A stretch of DNA of 64,000 bases from a bacterium (GCA_021833625.1 JAKBEU010000003.1:124001-188000); one strand, 5' to 3'; positions 1 to 9,462 are shown, counted from the first letter of the stretch. Program-made: numbers and translations. Notes: generated by a model not told the origin, from the letters alone.

Positions 1-1809
1 TTCTATTTGTTGAGTGGGTGCTTTTGTTGATTGAGAAATTGTCTGCATTACCGAAGAACTGCTGGTGACGGAAGTCACGTAAGACGAATTGACCGAGTTA
101 AGTTTCTCACCGGTTATATTAACCTTATAGGAAACCGCCTGATTGGTCGCAACAGAATGGGGAACGGTCCGCAGTATTTCTTCTCTTCTGTTTGTCTGCT
201 CATATTGGGAATTTGAAATGGAGGAGAGGATCTGTTTTGCGACTTTGTCTTCTTTTATTGTTCTGTTAAACAGCTCCGTACGGATATTCATGAACTTTTG
301 TCGTTCGATAGGAGTTGCGGCCTGTGTCGGTTGCGAAAGGAACTGCAAGTTTTTCTTTACTGTTTCGTTTGTCTGTTTATTTGTTTCAAAACGTGCAATG
401 TCAGTAATTTTATTCATGGAGAGATTGAGGGTCTTTGTGATGTCTTCCGTTTTTGTTCTTTTGATATCTTCGATTGTTTCAAGCTTTATTTTTATCGGGA
501 CTTCAACTTCTTTTTTGATGTTCATGGAAGAACTGGTGAATGATGGTACCGGAGAGGAGGGACCTTTCGGAGATTGAGGATTGGTTGCCATTTTGTCATA
601 CATTGACATCAGAACATTTTTCATTGCAGCAATTCCTTCACAACAATAGTCGCGGAAAATGCGAAGTAGCCACCAGGGGAAGAAAATGACTGCCCAAAGC
701 ATGATAAGCGAAATAACGTATTCCGTAAACGTATCGACATAATTCCCGTTATTCAAGAAACTGATTATTTGACTTGACACCTGGGCGGGACCCCCATAAA
801 CGATATTAATTCCCGTCGGATAAATATATCCCGACACCTGTCCTACGCGTGAGAAATCAAACCCGAAAGGAATGCCGCTTTTCCAAAGCCTCGTGAGCGC
901 ACCGAGAAAGAGTGCAAAAAGGGGGCCATAAAATATCCATTGAAAGAAGACCCCTATCCAAATCCATGCAATATTGCGGATGAAAACAAAAGGCATAAGA
1001 AGTGCGAGGAACGGAGAAACGAATATAAGAAACCAGAGAAGAATTTTTCGCAAAAGGAGCATGCCCCCCATAACGTAATAGGTGATATTCGTTATTTTCA
1101 TGAGGACGTATTCAGACTGAACAGCCTCCTGAACTTTATAGTTCAAATCTCGGCACCCGACAAAGAGTGCATAATTATCTTCCTTGCTTTGAGTAGAGGA
1201 AAAATAAATGTTGAATAATTTGTTTCCGCCGAGCGTTTCAATAAAAAACTTCATAAATATCTCAGACACCTGAATTATCGCCATCGTTATCGCATAGGAA
1301 AAAACGATATACAAAAGACCCGTCGCTATTTTCATGATGGTGGGCCACACCTGTAGTTTCAGCTGGAAGTTTGATTTTTGTCCGACAATGTATCCCAACC
1401 CAAACAGTGCAGCAACTACGATGAAGAGAAATAAGCTTATGTTTTGTGTTACTGACCAAATCTGTCGTATGGCGGGGTGTTGATCTATGGCACTCTTGCT
1501 GAGAGTCCAATACAGAAACTGGCGTGCCCGCTCATTTGCTTTTCCTTGGGAAGTTGTCTGCTCGTCGAGTGACCAGTAGTGGTTCATGAGCGGATTTTTT
1601 TGGAATTCGGCGTAGTCGGTCACGCATTTTTCTCCTTTGTAGAACTTGCTGTTAGTATATATCCCTCCTATTCCGGAGGGGCAACTTCCAAGACGCGGAT
1701 CAATGGAGCAGGGAAGCGGAGGGATGGGAGTTGGATCGGCCGCATGAACAACGCCTAAGACGTTGTAAACGAGGACGAATACAAAAATAAACGAAAATAA
1801 TCTTCGCAT
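1..1809 (-). CDS. VirB6/TrbL-like polytopic membrane protein, type IV secretion (partial, runs off left edge)
   Basis: An open frame of 603 codons runs from an ATG at 1809 through the left edge with no stop, so the C-terminus is missing. The protein begins with a signal peptide (about residues 1-24, ending VVHAADP). A globular stretch follows, then about five or six hydrophobic segments between residues 125 and 390, and a long Ser/Thr/Gln-rich soluble tail. This layout fits the VirB6/TrbL inner-membrane channel components of type IV secretion systems. The PrgI, TraC-like and VirB4 genes 4-8 kb away support the call. It is divergent from the secreted protein that starts at 1881. No catalytic motif is visible. 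The family assignment rests on topology and context, so a generic polytopic membrane protein remains possible. Confidence 0.65.
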   Translation of the reverse strand, partial: MRRLFSFIFVFVLVYNVLGVVHAADPTPIPPLPCSIDPRLGSCPSGIGGIYTNSKFYKGEKCVTDYAEFQKNPLMNHYWSLDEQTTSQGKANERARQFLYWTLSKSAIDQHPAIRQIWSVTQNISLFLFIVVAALFGLGYIVGQKSNFQLKLQVWPTIMKIATGLLYIVFSYAITMAIIQVSEIFMKFFIETLGGNKLFNIYFSSTQSKEDNYALFVGCRDLNYKVQEAVQSEYVLMKITNITYYVMGGMLLLRKILLWFLIFVSPFLALLMPFVFIRNIAWIWIGVFFQWIFYGPLFALFLGALTRLWKSGIPFGFDFSRVGQVSGYIYPTGINIVYGGPAQVSSQIISFLNNGNYVDTFTEYVISLIMLWAVIFFPWWLLRIFRDYCCEGIAAMKNVLMSMYDKMATNPQSPKGPSSPVPSFTSSSMNIKKEVEVPIKIKLETIEDIKRTKTEDITKTLNLSMNKITDIARFETNKQTNETVKKNLQFLSQPTQAATPIERQKFMNIRTELFNRTIKEDKVAKQILSSISNSQYEQTNRREEILRTVPHSVATNQAVSYKVNITGEKLNSVNSSYVTSVTSSSSVMQTISQSTKAPTQQIE

Positions 1810-1837
1810 ATTTTCATATTACTTAAATTTACGTCCC

Positions 1838-1867
1838 TTGACAACTAGTGTGATAAAAAGCTATAGT
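1838..1867 (+). promoter_or_regulatory. Promoter for the large secreted protein
   Basis: A perfect -35 (TTGACA, 1838-1843) and a -10 (TATAGT, 1862-1867) are separated by 18 bp. Transcription should start near 1873-1876, downstream of the first in-frame ATG at 1869. This favours the ATG at 1881 and a leader of only a few bases. Confidence 0.75.
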
Positions 1868-1880
1868 AATGAATATTAAT

Positions 1881-3719
1881 ATGAACAAAACTACCAAACT
1901 CGTGGGACAATTTTTATTCGTTTTTCTTGCATCGGTCCTTCTTGCACGCAGCGCCTTTGCTGTGGAGCAACAGGCACGCAGATGGGTCTGTCTTGATGCA
2001 GATCACCAGGCAAGTCACGTCGCAACGGTAAAAGCCTCGGCAACTGGCGACAAACCTCTTCCCGGACAACCGACCTACATATTCGTCTGTATCGGGGGAA
2101 AATGCACGACAGGAAACAGTCAAAGAGACCTTGATGCGACCGGAGTCGACGGACTTAAAGCATTGCAGGGCGCATACGGATATAACTTTGAAGGAATGAC
2201 TCCTGCGACAAATCCGGTCACATCAGACGCCGGAGGAGGGGTTGGCACTATTACTTGGCACGATTCAACAGATGCCTCACAAACACGTATTTGGATGGCA
2301 ATGAACTATTGGACTCCGAATAACAACAATGCCGGTGCAGCAGGGGGTCAACAGCAGGGCACCTTTGATTTTGAAACCGCTTCAAAAAAATGTGTAAGCA
2401 TCCAGTGGGATCCGTTCGGGCGTGTATTTGACAGTCAAACGCTCGAACCGGTTCCTAACGCCTCAGTAACCCTTCTTTTTAAGAAAAATAATGCATTTGT
2501 TGCCATGACGCCCGCCGATTTACTCGGAGGATCAATAACCAACCCGCAAATAACAAAACAAGACGGTCAGTTTAGCTTTGTGGTACCGGACGGTGAATAC
2601 AAACTTGTCGTAAATCCCGCACCGGTCGTTGATATAAAAAACGTGCATCCGAAATATACCGCCGCTTATTATGATATATATCCGGCTCTCACGGGAGACG
2701 TTATTGTCGAACAGGGAGGAGCTCAGCACAGGGATGTTCCTATTTCAACATTAAATACTAATACTGAGGCGAAAATAATGGACTATATTGCAACTCAGGG
2801 ACAGGGAATAATCTATGTGCAGGGATTGGTTTCTCACCCTCTCTCAACGGTAACGGTCCGCATAAAAAGAGTTTATACGAATCCCGTCAAAGAAGAGATT
2901 CGTGATGGCAGTTCGGTGCAGGCGGATAAAATGGGAAAGTTTGCTGTAGAAATAAATCAGGCCGAATTTGAGAATACCCCTGAGTACGTCGATATGTTGG
3001 CGGGATTATCCGCTCAAAAAGTCAATCTTCTTGTTGCACAAAATAAACAGCCCTCCTTTGTTACGCGCGTTCAGGAACTTTTGATGAAATTTTTGGGAAA
3101 AGAAACGGTTTCGGCGCAGGCTAAAAGCGACCTTATCGCGATAGAACCAATGTTGTCCTATATCGAAGGGTATGCGTATGACACAAACGGCAACCCTATT
3201 CCGAAAGCGACTGTCGGTATTTATATGAAAAGCGCACAAAGGCCTATTTATGAAACGAGTGCGGATGAAACGGGATATTATAAAATCGGATCGGAATTTA
3301 TTCCTCCATTTGAATATGATTTGCGTTACAAAAAAATAGCGGGAGATGTTGTGAATACAACAACTTCCACATTTCTTACGAAAAACCATGTATTCCTTGC
3401 CAACAACAGCATTTCAACCTTTACATATAAAGAAACAGGGATAACAAATACTGCAACGGCAGGAGGTAAAACAGGAGTTCTCCCAACGGCGAAACCCGGC
3501 ACAAAAACGGGGACAAAGGGAACAACGGGAGGCCTTTCATCAGGAGGAAGTCTTGGCAATAAAACCCCAGTACAATCACAATCTGGGACACAGGGCGTTT
3601 CGTTTGCCGGAATGCAGGGAGTAGCCATGATTCTTGTTGTCTTATTTGTCCTTCTGCTTGTTGGGGTAGGAGCATTTATTGCAATGAAGTCAAAAGGGCA
3701 ACAGCCACCCTCCTATTAA
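1881..3719 (+). CDS. Large secreted, membrane-anchored protein with carboxypeptidase-regulatory-like domains
   Basis: The 612-residue product has a signal peptide (about 1-27, cleavage after AFA). Two beta-sandwich segments resemble carboxypeptidase regulatory-like domains, near residues 175-250 (FGRVFDSQTLEPVPNASVTL, then DGQFSFVVPDGEYKL) and 425-490 (GYAYDTNGNPIPKATVGIY). A Gly/Thr-rich linker and one C-terminal membrane helix (about 580-603) complete it. The ATG at 1881 is chosen over 1869 because the promoter -10 ends at 1867. The gene lies between the VirB6-like gene and the PrgI/VirB4 cluster, so it may be a surface part or companion of that machine, which is an inference. No enzyme motif is visible. 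Such domains usually serve as adhesive or structural modules outside the cell. Confidence 0.7.
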   Translation: MNKTTKLVGQFLFVFLASVLLARSAFAVEQQARRWVCLDADHQASHVATVKASATGDKPLPGQPTYIFVCIGGKCTTGNSQRDLDATGVDGLKALQGAYGYNFEGMTPATNPVTSDAGGGVGTITWHDSTDASQTRIWMAMNYWTPNNNNAGAAGGQQQGTFDFETASKKCVSIQWDPFGRVFDSQTLEPVPNASVTLLFKKNNAFVAMTPADLLGGSITNPQITKQDGQFSFVVPDGEYKLVVNPAPVVDIKNVHPKYTAAYYDIYPALTGDVIVEQGGAQHRDVPISTLNTNTEAKIMDYIATQGQGIIYVQGLVSHPLSTVTVRIKRVYTNPVKEEIRDGSSVQADKMGKFAVEINQAEFENTPEYVDMLAGLSAQKVNLLVAQNKQPSFVTRVQELLMKFLGKETVSAQAKSDLIAIEPMLSYIEGYAYDTNGNPIPKATVGIYMKSAQRPIYETSADETGYYKIGSEFIPPFEYDLRYKKIAGDVVNTTTSTFLTKNHVFLANNSISTFTYKETGITNTATAGGKTGVLPTAKPGTKTGTKGTTGGLSSGGSLGNKTPVQSQSGTQGVSFAGMQGVAMILVVLFVLLLVGVGAFIAMKSKGQQPPSY

Positions 3720-3755
3720 ACCTTATTAAAGATGTCGGCTAGGACATTGTCTTTC

Positions 3756-4403
3756 TTACTTCTTTCCTTTTGTGTGATGGAGAACTTTCTTTGGCTCAAT
3801 ATATTTTCTTTTTTGTGAAAGAAGAAATATCCCGCCTGCGGCAAGCAACGACAAAAAGGCAAAAACAACCCCCGTATTGCGCGAATCAGTAATACCTGTT
3901 TGTGGAAGAGCTGTCGGCTGAGGAGGAGCTGTCGGCTGAAGAGGAGGGATTGTCGGAATAGGCGTGCTTATTGCGGGAGTAGTTGGGGTGGGGTTTGGTG
4001 TCCAAAGCGTGCATATTTCCGTCTGTCCGGACTGTTGGGCAATGAGTGTGAATGTGACCGTCGCAAAAACTCCGCTTCCATTAAACCCGGCTCCATTAGC
4101 CCCGGTAAAGAGCACTTTTCCTGCTCCGTAAGTTGTGGTGTCTGCCGTGACAGAATCCATAGCGGCACCGGCTGCGACACTTTTATATTGCAGATATTGA
4201 GTATCATAGGTGAGCCCCGTTTGTATGGAGGTGATGGACGCTCCTTGAGAATCGAGGTTGATAGTGAAAACTACATCCTGTCCTCGGGTAAGAGTACCGG
4301 AAGGGGCGATAAGATCAAAGGTTGCGGCAAATGTTTGTTTTGAGAATGCAAATAGCAAAGCAGTAAAAACAAAGAATGAAAAAAGATGTCTATTTATTTT
4401 CAT
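3756..4403 (-). CDS. Cohesin-like surface protein with an LPQTG C-terminal signal
   Basis: The 215-residue protein has a signal peptide (1-26), one cohesin-type beta-sandwich (about 28-135, with a typical GQDVVFTINLDS start and SGVFATVTFTL end) and a Pro/Thr-rich linker. The C-terminus is an LPQTG motif, a hydrophobic helix and a Lys/Arg-rich tail, which is the classic layout of a sortase substrate in Gram-positive bacteria. It would therefore be exported and held at the cell surface, either covalently or by its helix. No sortase gene is seen in this window. Its promoter lies at 4413-4441, back to back with the start of the DUF5667 gene. Confidence 0.75.
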   Translation of the reverse strand: MKINRHLFSFFVFTALLFAFSKQTFAATFDLIAPSGTLTRGQDVVFTINLDSQGASITSIQTGLTYDTQYLQYKSVAAGAAMDSVTADTTTYGAGKVLFTGANGAGFNGSGVFATVTFTLIAQQSGQTEICTLWTPNPTPTTPAISTPIPTIPPLQPTAPPQPTALPQTGITDSRNTGVVFAFLSLLAAGGIFLLSQKRKYIEPKKVLHHTKGKK

Positions 4404-4412
4404 ATATTAACT

Positions 4413-4441
4413 ACTATAGTATGTTTTTGCCCTTGGTGCAA
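4413..4441 (-). promoter_or_regulatory. Promoter of the cohesin-like gene
   Basis: Reading the minus strand, TTGCAC (4441-4436) and TATAGT (4418-4413) are 17 bp apart. The -10 ends 9 nt before the ATG at 4403, so the leader would be nearly absent. Confidence 0.65.
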
Positions 4442-4474
4442 GAAGTGTTTTTCCGGATGTGATAGAATATACAC

Positions 4475-4999
4475 ATGAAACATGTCGCCTTTGTCCTTTG
4501 TATACTTTTTTTGGCTTTTTCCGTTAGGGCTGTCGCACCTTCCGAACTGTTAAACGGAGGAAAGGTTATTTATGAGTTGCCGTATCCGGGTATCACGCCT
4601 GAAAACCCCCTCTATATTTTTAAGCAAATCCGTGATAAAGTACAGGAATTTCTTATTCGCGACAATCTTGCTAAGGCTGAATTTCTCCTTACTTCTTCCG
4701 ATAAACGTGCGCATATTGCCCTTATTCTGACGGAAAAGGGAAAAACAAGACAGGCAGTTGAAGTTCTTGTTGATGCTGAAGAAAAAGCCCTTGCCATTCC
4801 ACGGTTGCTTCGGGAATCGAAAAAACAGGGAGTTGCACCGAGTGAAGGTTTTGTCTACACTCTCAAATTAAGTAACGCAAAACACAAAGAAATAATTCAG
4901 GAATTGGTAAAATTAATTCCACAAGGGCAAGACGCTGATGTATTGGACGCCATCCTTGAGCTTAATCGGCGTGTTGCAACCGAGCTTACGCACTTATAA
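4475..4999 (+). CDS. Secreted DUF5667-like helical protein
   Basis: This 174-residue protein has a signal peptide (1-19). The mature part begins with a segment typical of DUF5667 proteins (PGITPENPLYIFKQIRDKVQ), followed by amphipathic helices in which residues 50-170 are rich in Leu, Lys and Glu. Proteins of this type are exported and have no known activity; they recur in CPR and Chloroflexi genomes. A -10 (TAGAAT, 4463-4468) ends 6 nt before the ATG, so the transcript is probably leaderless. The gene lies between the cohesin-like protein and the S1 protein, and a role at the cell surface is only inferred. Confidence 0.7.
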   Translation: MKHVAFVLCILFLAFSVRAVAPSELLNGGKVIYELPYPGITPENPLYIFKQIRDKVQEFLIRDNLAKAEFLLTSSDKRAHIALILTEKGKTRQAVEVLVDAEEKALAIPRLLRESKKQGVAPSEGFVYTLKLSNAKHKEIIQELVKLIPQGQDADVLDAILELNRRVATELTHL

Positions 5000-5063
5000 C
5001 AGTTGTTTTTTGGACAATTTTTTGGTATAGTTTAGGTTCCAAAAGGAGAAATATAAAAAATAC

Positions 5064-6134
5064 ATGAAGAAAAAAACAACAACCCAAACTAACCCCATGG
5101 AGGCTCTCCTCCAAAAAACGTCTTTTGCTACAGTCAAGAAAGGAATGGATGTCGAGGCAACAATAATCTCGCTCTCAAGAAAAAACGTCCTTTTTGATAT
5201 CGGGGCAAAAGCATATGCGCTTCTTGGAAATCAGGAACTGCGTGAAATATCAACCTACCTTCCTTATTTGAAAGAAGGCCAGACGGCACATGTCCGTGTT
5301 ATTGCTGAAGAATCAAAGGATGGATATCCGGTTGTCTCAATGAGAAAATTCTTTGAAAAAGGAAAGTGGGATATTCTCAAAGATAAAAAAGACAAAGAAG
5401 AAGAAATTGAAGTAGTGTGTGGTGAATATGGAAAAGGGGGAGTATTTATTGACTTCATGGGTATTCGTGGCGTCATTCCGAAAATCCAGCTTACAGACTC
5501 TTTCCTTAACAATCCAGAAAAATTAAGCGGCCAAAAAATTAAAGTAAAAATTCTGGAAGTTGACGAAAAGAAAAACAGATTGGTCGTTTCACAAAAAGTA
5601 GCCGCCCTCAACATTTCACAAAAACAGCTTCATGAAGAGTTTGACAAGATTGAAATAAAAAAAATTTATAAGGCAAAAGTATTAGGAGTTTCAGAATTCG
5701 GCATCTTTTGTGAAGTTCTCGGCGTAGAAGGACTTATTCATATTTCCGAAATATCATGGGAAAAAGTAACAAATCCATCAGGATATGCAAAAGTAGGGGA
5801 TGAAATAGACGTTGTCGTCGTTGAAAAAAATCCACAGGACCTTAAGTTGAATCTGTCCATCAAAAGACTCAGTATTGATCCTTGGGAAAAGATTGAGGAA
5901 GACTATCCGCAGGATAAAGAAGTTGAAGGAGAAGTGGTACGACAGGAACGCTATGGATATTTTGTACGCTTAGTCCCGGGCATTGAAGGACTTATTCATG
6001 TAAGCAAGCTTACCGGCAAAGAAAATCTGAAAATCGGATCAAAGATAAAAGCATATATTGAAAAAGCCGATAAAAAATCACGAAAAATGAGCCTTGTTCT
6101 TACACAAAAAGAGCTTCCGGTGACCTATAGATAA
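5064..6134 (+). CDS. rpsA: S1-domain RNA-binding protein, ribosomal protein S1 type
   Basis: The 356-residue protein contains four S1 (OB-fold) domains at about 20-95, 108-178, 193-267 and 282-352. The last two carry the strongest consensus (EGLIHISEISW and EGLIHVSKLTG). In bacteria S1 helps the 30S subunit bind mRNA; E. coli S1 has six domains and many other phyla have four. A -10 (TATAGT, 5026-5031) with TTGTTT 17 bp upstream gives a leader of about 25 nt. An AAAGGAG site (5042-5048) lies 15 nt before the ATG, which is unusually far, and no in-frame start lies closer. With so many leaderless genes here, the job of S1 in initiation is worth attention. Confidence 0.88.
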   Translation: MKKKTTTQTNPMEALLQKTSFATVKKGMDVEATIISLSRKNVLFDIGAKAYALLGNQELREISTYLPYLKEGQTAHVRVIAEESKDGYPVVSMRKFFEKGKWDILKDKKDKEEEIEVVCGEYGKGGVFIDFMGIRGVIPKIQLTDSFLNNPEKLSGQKIKVKILEVDEKKNRLVVSQKVAALNISQKQLHEEFDKIEIKKIYKAKVLGVSEFGIFCEVLGVEGLIHISEISWEKVTNPSGYAKVGDEIDVVVVEKNPQDLKLNLSIKRLSIDPWEKIEEDYPQDKEVEGEVVRQERYGYFVRLVPGIEGLIHVSKLTGKENLKIGSKIKAYIEKADKKSRKMSLVLTQKELPVTYR

Positions 6135-6208
6135 AAGGCGGACATTAAGTCAATAATGGCACCCCAATTGTAATTTGTGATTTCTTCTGTGTGCGCTATA
6201 CTGAATGT

Positions 6209-7063
6209 ATGGAGCAACATTCGATACCGCGCCAGATTACTTCCTTTGAATTTAAACTTATAGGGTTCATGACCTTGAAGCAGTTCCTGTATTTGGTCAT
6301 TTTCGGACCTCTCGGCTATATCGTCTATATCATTTTTCCCATTCCCCTTATCAATATTCTTCTTGGAATTGCCGTTGGCGCATTCGGGGTCGCTTTAGCA
6401 TTTGTCCCCATTAACGACCGACCACTCGAAATATGGCTTCGCAACATATGGAAACGTCTTACGTCCCCCACCCAATATATGTATCACAAACACAATAGTC
6501 CCATTTCAGTCTTTCAAAATCTTTATTATGTTTCCGACCCCCATCACGTGATGGCGCATATCGAGTCCCAAAAGATGCTTGCCGCATATCTTGTCAAAAC
6601 AAGACAGACAATGCAGCCAAGCCCGCACAAAAAACAGGTCCAGCATTTTTTTCAAATGCCGGGACTCAGTCAGAATATTATTCCTCCCACACAGACGCAG
6701 GAAACAAAACCCCGAACCGCGACACAGACATTTGCAGACTATGCCTCGCCAATAAAGCCACAGGAAACAGGTGCTCCACAGACAACAACCCGCCAACCTT
6801 TTTTTATCGGGTCAATTAAGAATAATAGAAAAATCCCCCTTTCGGGAATATTGGTATATGTGAAAAACAGCCAGAATGTTCCGGTGCGCTTACTTAAAAC
6901 AAACCCGCATGGTATTTTTGCGACATTCAGTCCTCTTACTGCAGGAGAATATACGTTTGAAATCAAAGATCCAAAGAACACCTATTTTTTTGATACAATG
7001 AAAATTACCATTCAGGACGTAAACACAAAGCCATTTGATATATTTTCGAAAGAATTACTGTAA
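6209..7063 (+). CDS. PrgI-family membrane protein of a type IV secretion cluster
   Basis: The 284-residue product starts with a PrgI-like region: a short cytoplasmic stretch, two adjacent membrane helices (about 20-42 and 46-66) and a positively charged segment. After a Gln/Thr-rich linker (about 130-195) comes a beta-sandwich domain (200-284) resembling carboxypeptidase-regulatory or Ig-like folds. PrgI proteins are encoded just before VirB4 in Gram-positive conjugation systems, and that is the order here (PrgI, TraC-like, VirB4, gaps of 3 and 5 nt). The ATG at 6209 is chosen because a -10 (TATACT, 6197-6202) ends 6 nt before it; a GTG at 6191 lies upstream of that -10. The C-terminal domain is longer than usual for PrgI. 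Confidence 0.8.
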   Translation: MEQHSIPRQITSFEFKLIGFMTLKQFLYLVIFGPLGYIVYIIFPIPLINILLGIAVGAFGVALAFVPINDRPLEIWLRNIWKRLTSPTQYMYHKHNSPISVFQNLYYVSDPHHVMAHIESQKMLAAYLVKTRQTMQPSPHKKQVQHFFQMPGLSQNIIPPTQTQETKPRTATQTFADYASPIKPQETGAPQTTTRQPFFIGSIKNNRKIPLSGILVYVKNSQNVPVRLLKTNPHGIFATFSPLTAGEYTFEIKDPKNTYFFDTMKITIQDVNTKPFDIFSKELL

Positions 7064-7066
7064 CGT

Positions 7067-7720
7067 ATGCCTATACAAAAACCGACCTCACCAATTAAAG
7101 CATCAACGCAGTCTTTTACAGAGATAGAAGACATAAAGGATGACGTGTTACTGATGAAAGATTTTTCTGCTTCAATAGTGATTAAAGTAGGAGCAGTAAA
7201 CTTTTGGCTTCTGTCTGCCGAGGAGCAAAGCTCCATTATTTATTCTTATGCGGAGCTTATCAATTCTCTCTCATTCCCGGTTCAGATTGTCATACTGTCA
7301 AAGAAAATGGACATTTCCTCTTATCTTGAATACCTTGAGTCAATGATTGCAAACAATAAAGATGATCTCATGAAAAGGAGACTTGAGAGCTATAAGGAGT
7401 TTATAAAAACAATCATCAAAAAGAACTCCGTTCTGGAAAAAAATTTCTATTTTGTCGTACCGTTCTCCCCATTGGAGCTGGGGATTTCGGGAGCGGGGAG
7501 CGGACTTAAAAAAGAATATGTCATTGCACGGGCAAAAACCTCCCTTTATCCAAAGCGTGACCACCTTTTACGATTATTGGCAAAAATCGGATTAAGAGCA
7601 ACGGTGATGCAAAAACAAGAACTGACAGAACTGTTTTACAATTTATACAATCCATCAGCGACAGGCCGGATGTTGGCTCCCATTGACAGCTATACTGATG
7701 TGATTATGACAAGCGGATAA
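7067..7720 (+). CDS. TraC-like protein, VirB4 partner
   Basis: The 217-residue soluble protein resembles the N-terminal domain of TraC/VirB4 ATPases split off as a separate gene. Its opening residues (DDVLLMKDFSASIVIKVGAV) look like the strand pattern of that domain. It lacks a Walker motif. It sits 3 nt after the PrgI gene and 5 nt before VirB4, so the three should be co-transcribed. The expected role is to dock or regulate the VirB4 motor at the inner membrane. The assignment comes from order and weak motif likeness. Confidence 0.65.
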   Translation: MPIQKPTSPIKASTQSFTEIEDIKDDVLLMKDFSASIVIKVGAVNFWLLSAEEQSSIIYSYAELINSLSFPVQIVILSKKMDISSYLEYLESMIANNKDDLMKRRLESYKEFIKTIIKKNSVLEKNFYFVVPFSPLELGISGAGSGLKKEYVIARAKTSLYPKRDHLLRLLAKIGLRATVMQKQELTELFYNLYNPSATGRMLAPIDSYTDVIMTSG

Positions 7721-7725
7721 AAAAT

Positions 7726-9462
7726 ATGGCAGGCGTTTCAAAAACAGTAACAATACCCGCAGGGATGCAAAACGTTGCAAACGTACTTGCACAGGGAACG
7801 GTGTCCATAAAGGACATGATAGCTCCTTCGTTTATCGAAGCCGATTTTAATCACCTGAAAATTGACGAGAAATTTTATCGGACGTTATTTGTGACGGGGT
7901 ATCCCCGTTATGTTTCTGCCAACTGGCTCTATTCACTCATCACGTTTGATCACCCGCTTTATATCTCAATGTTTATTTATCCGACAGAGTCCAAGACGGT
8001 TCTTGACGAACTGAAGCGGAAAATCGCGGAAATGGAAGCAACGGTGGAGTCTGATATAAAAGCAGGGAAGGTCGTTGATCCGACCGTCCAGGTCGCACTT
8101 GACGACGCTCTCGCTCTCCAAGCGGAGCTTGCAAAAGGGTCAGAACGATTTTTCCAATTTGGACTTTACATAACGATCCCCGCCGATTCGAAAGAAGAAC
8201 TTGAAAACGTTTCAAAAGAAGTCGATTCAACACTTTCCTCAATCCTTATCATTGCAAAACAGGCAACGCTCGAACAGGAAGAGGGGTTCAAGTCAACCAT
8301 TCCCATTTTTTCCGACAAGCTGGGTGTGTGGAGGAATATGGACACGACGTCCCTTGCAATGACTTTTCCGTTCTCAACCGCCTCATTGACACGCAATGAG
8401 GGAATTCTGTATGGCATCAATCAACACGACGGCAGTTTGATTATTTTTGACAGATTTACGCTGGAAAACGCCAACTCGGTTATTTTAGGAAAATCAGGAG
8501 GAGGAAAGTCGTTCTTCGTCAAAATGGAAGCGCTTCGTCTTCTTATGATGGGAGTTGATGTCATCATCATCGATCCAGAAAACGAATATGAAAAACTGAC
8601 GCAGTCAATGGGAGGAGAGTTCATCGTCTTCTCTACAACATCACAATACAAAATCAATCCCTTCGATCTTATCGAAGACAATGTCGAAGCGGATGAGCTT
8701 TCCAACAAAATATTGGATCTGCACTCCCTTATAAAAGTCATTATGGGCGACATCAGTCCATCCCAAGACGCACTTCTTGATAAGGCCCTTGTGATGACGT
8801 ACCGGAATGTCGGAATAACCCAAGATCCGACTACGTTCAAAAATCCGCCTCCTCTTCTTGAAGATTTGTATAAGGTGTTTATCGGTATGGAAACACAGGA
8901 AGCAAAAGAGATGGCAAACCGCCTTGAAAAGTTCGTTACCGGTTCTGCTGCAGGAATCTTTAACCAACGCTCAAACTTTAATATCAAAAACCACTTCACC
9001 GTTTTCGGTATCCGTGATCTTGAAGAAAATTTACGTCCCGTTGCCATGTATATTGTCCTTGATTATATTTGGAACAGTGTCAGACGGGATAAAAAGAAGC
9101 GCATTTTGATTGTTGATGAGGCCTGGTATCTTATTAAACAAAAAGAATCGGGAGCATACCTGCACAGTTTTGCGAAGCGAGCTCGAAAATATCACCTCGG
9201 ACTTACGACAATTACCCAGGACGTTGAAGACTTCCTTGCAACAGAGGAAGGAAAAGCCATCGTCACAAACTCATCCATGCAAATTATTCTCAAGCAGTCA
9301 ACCGCCGCAGTAGACAAAATAACGGAGACATTCTATCTCACTGGAGGAGAAAAACACTTTCTTCTTTCAGCGGGAGTAGGAGAGGGGCTGTTTTTTGCAG
9401 GACAGTCTCACGTCGGATTCAGGGGAATAGCATCTGACGAAGAAAAAGCCCTCATCGAGTAA
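7726..9462 (+). CDS. virB4: VirB4-family secretion ATPase
   Basis: The 578-residue protein has an N-terminal TraC/CagE-type domain (about 25-230) and a C-terminal P-loop ATPase domain. The Walker A is GKSGGGKS near residue 254 and the Walker B is ILIVDEAW near 460. TTITQDVEDFL and NSSMQIILKQS further on are typical of VirB4/TraC. VirB4 powers assembly or transport in type IV secretion systems and conjugative pili. It is the last gene of the PrgI-TraC-VirB4 unit. Its stop overlaps the convergent Nudix gene by 11 nt. No relaxase or coupling protein is visible, so transport of DNA cannot be claimed. Confidence 0.9.
   Translation: MAGVSKTVTIPAGMQNVANVLAQGTVSIKDMIAPSFIEADFNHLKIDEKFYRTLFVTGYPRYVSANWLYSLITFDHPLYISMFIYPTESKTVLDELKRKIAEMEATVESDIKAGKVVDPTVQVALDDALALQAELAKGSERFFQFGLYITIPADSKEELENVSKEVDSTLSSILIIAKQATLEQEEGFKSTIPIFSDKLGVWRNMDTTSLAMTFPFSTASLTRNEGILYGINQHDGSLIIFDRFTLENANSVILGKSGGGKSFFVKMEALRLLMMGVDVIIIDPENEYEKLTQSMGGEFIVFSTTSQYKINPFDLIEDNVEADELSNKILDLHSLIKVIMGDISPSQDALLDKALVMTYRNVGITQDPTTFKNPPPLLEDLYKVFIGMETQEAKEMANRLEKFVTGSAAGIFNQRSNFNIKNHFTVFGIRDLEENLRPVAMYIVLDYIWNSVRRDKKKRILIVDEAWYLIKQKESGAYLHSFAKRARKYHLGLTTITQDVEDFLATEEGKAIVTNSSMQIILKQSTAAVDKITETFYLTGGEKHFLLSAGVGEGLFFAGQSHVGFRGIASDEEKALIE

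Noticed and set aside
8421-9047. A 208-codon minus-strand frame inside virB4.
   Set aside because: It is a shadow of the VirB4 coding sequence, which has full Walker motifs; the antisense product has low-complexity Ser/Arg content and no promoter.
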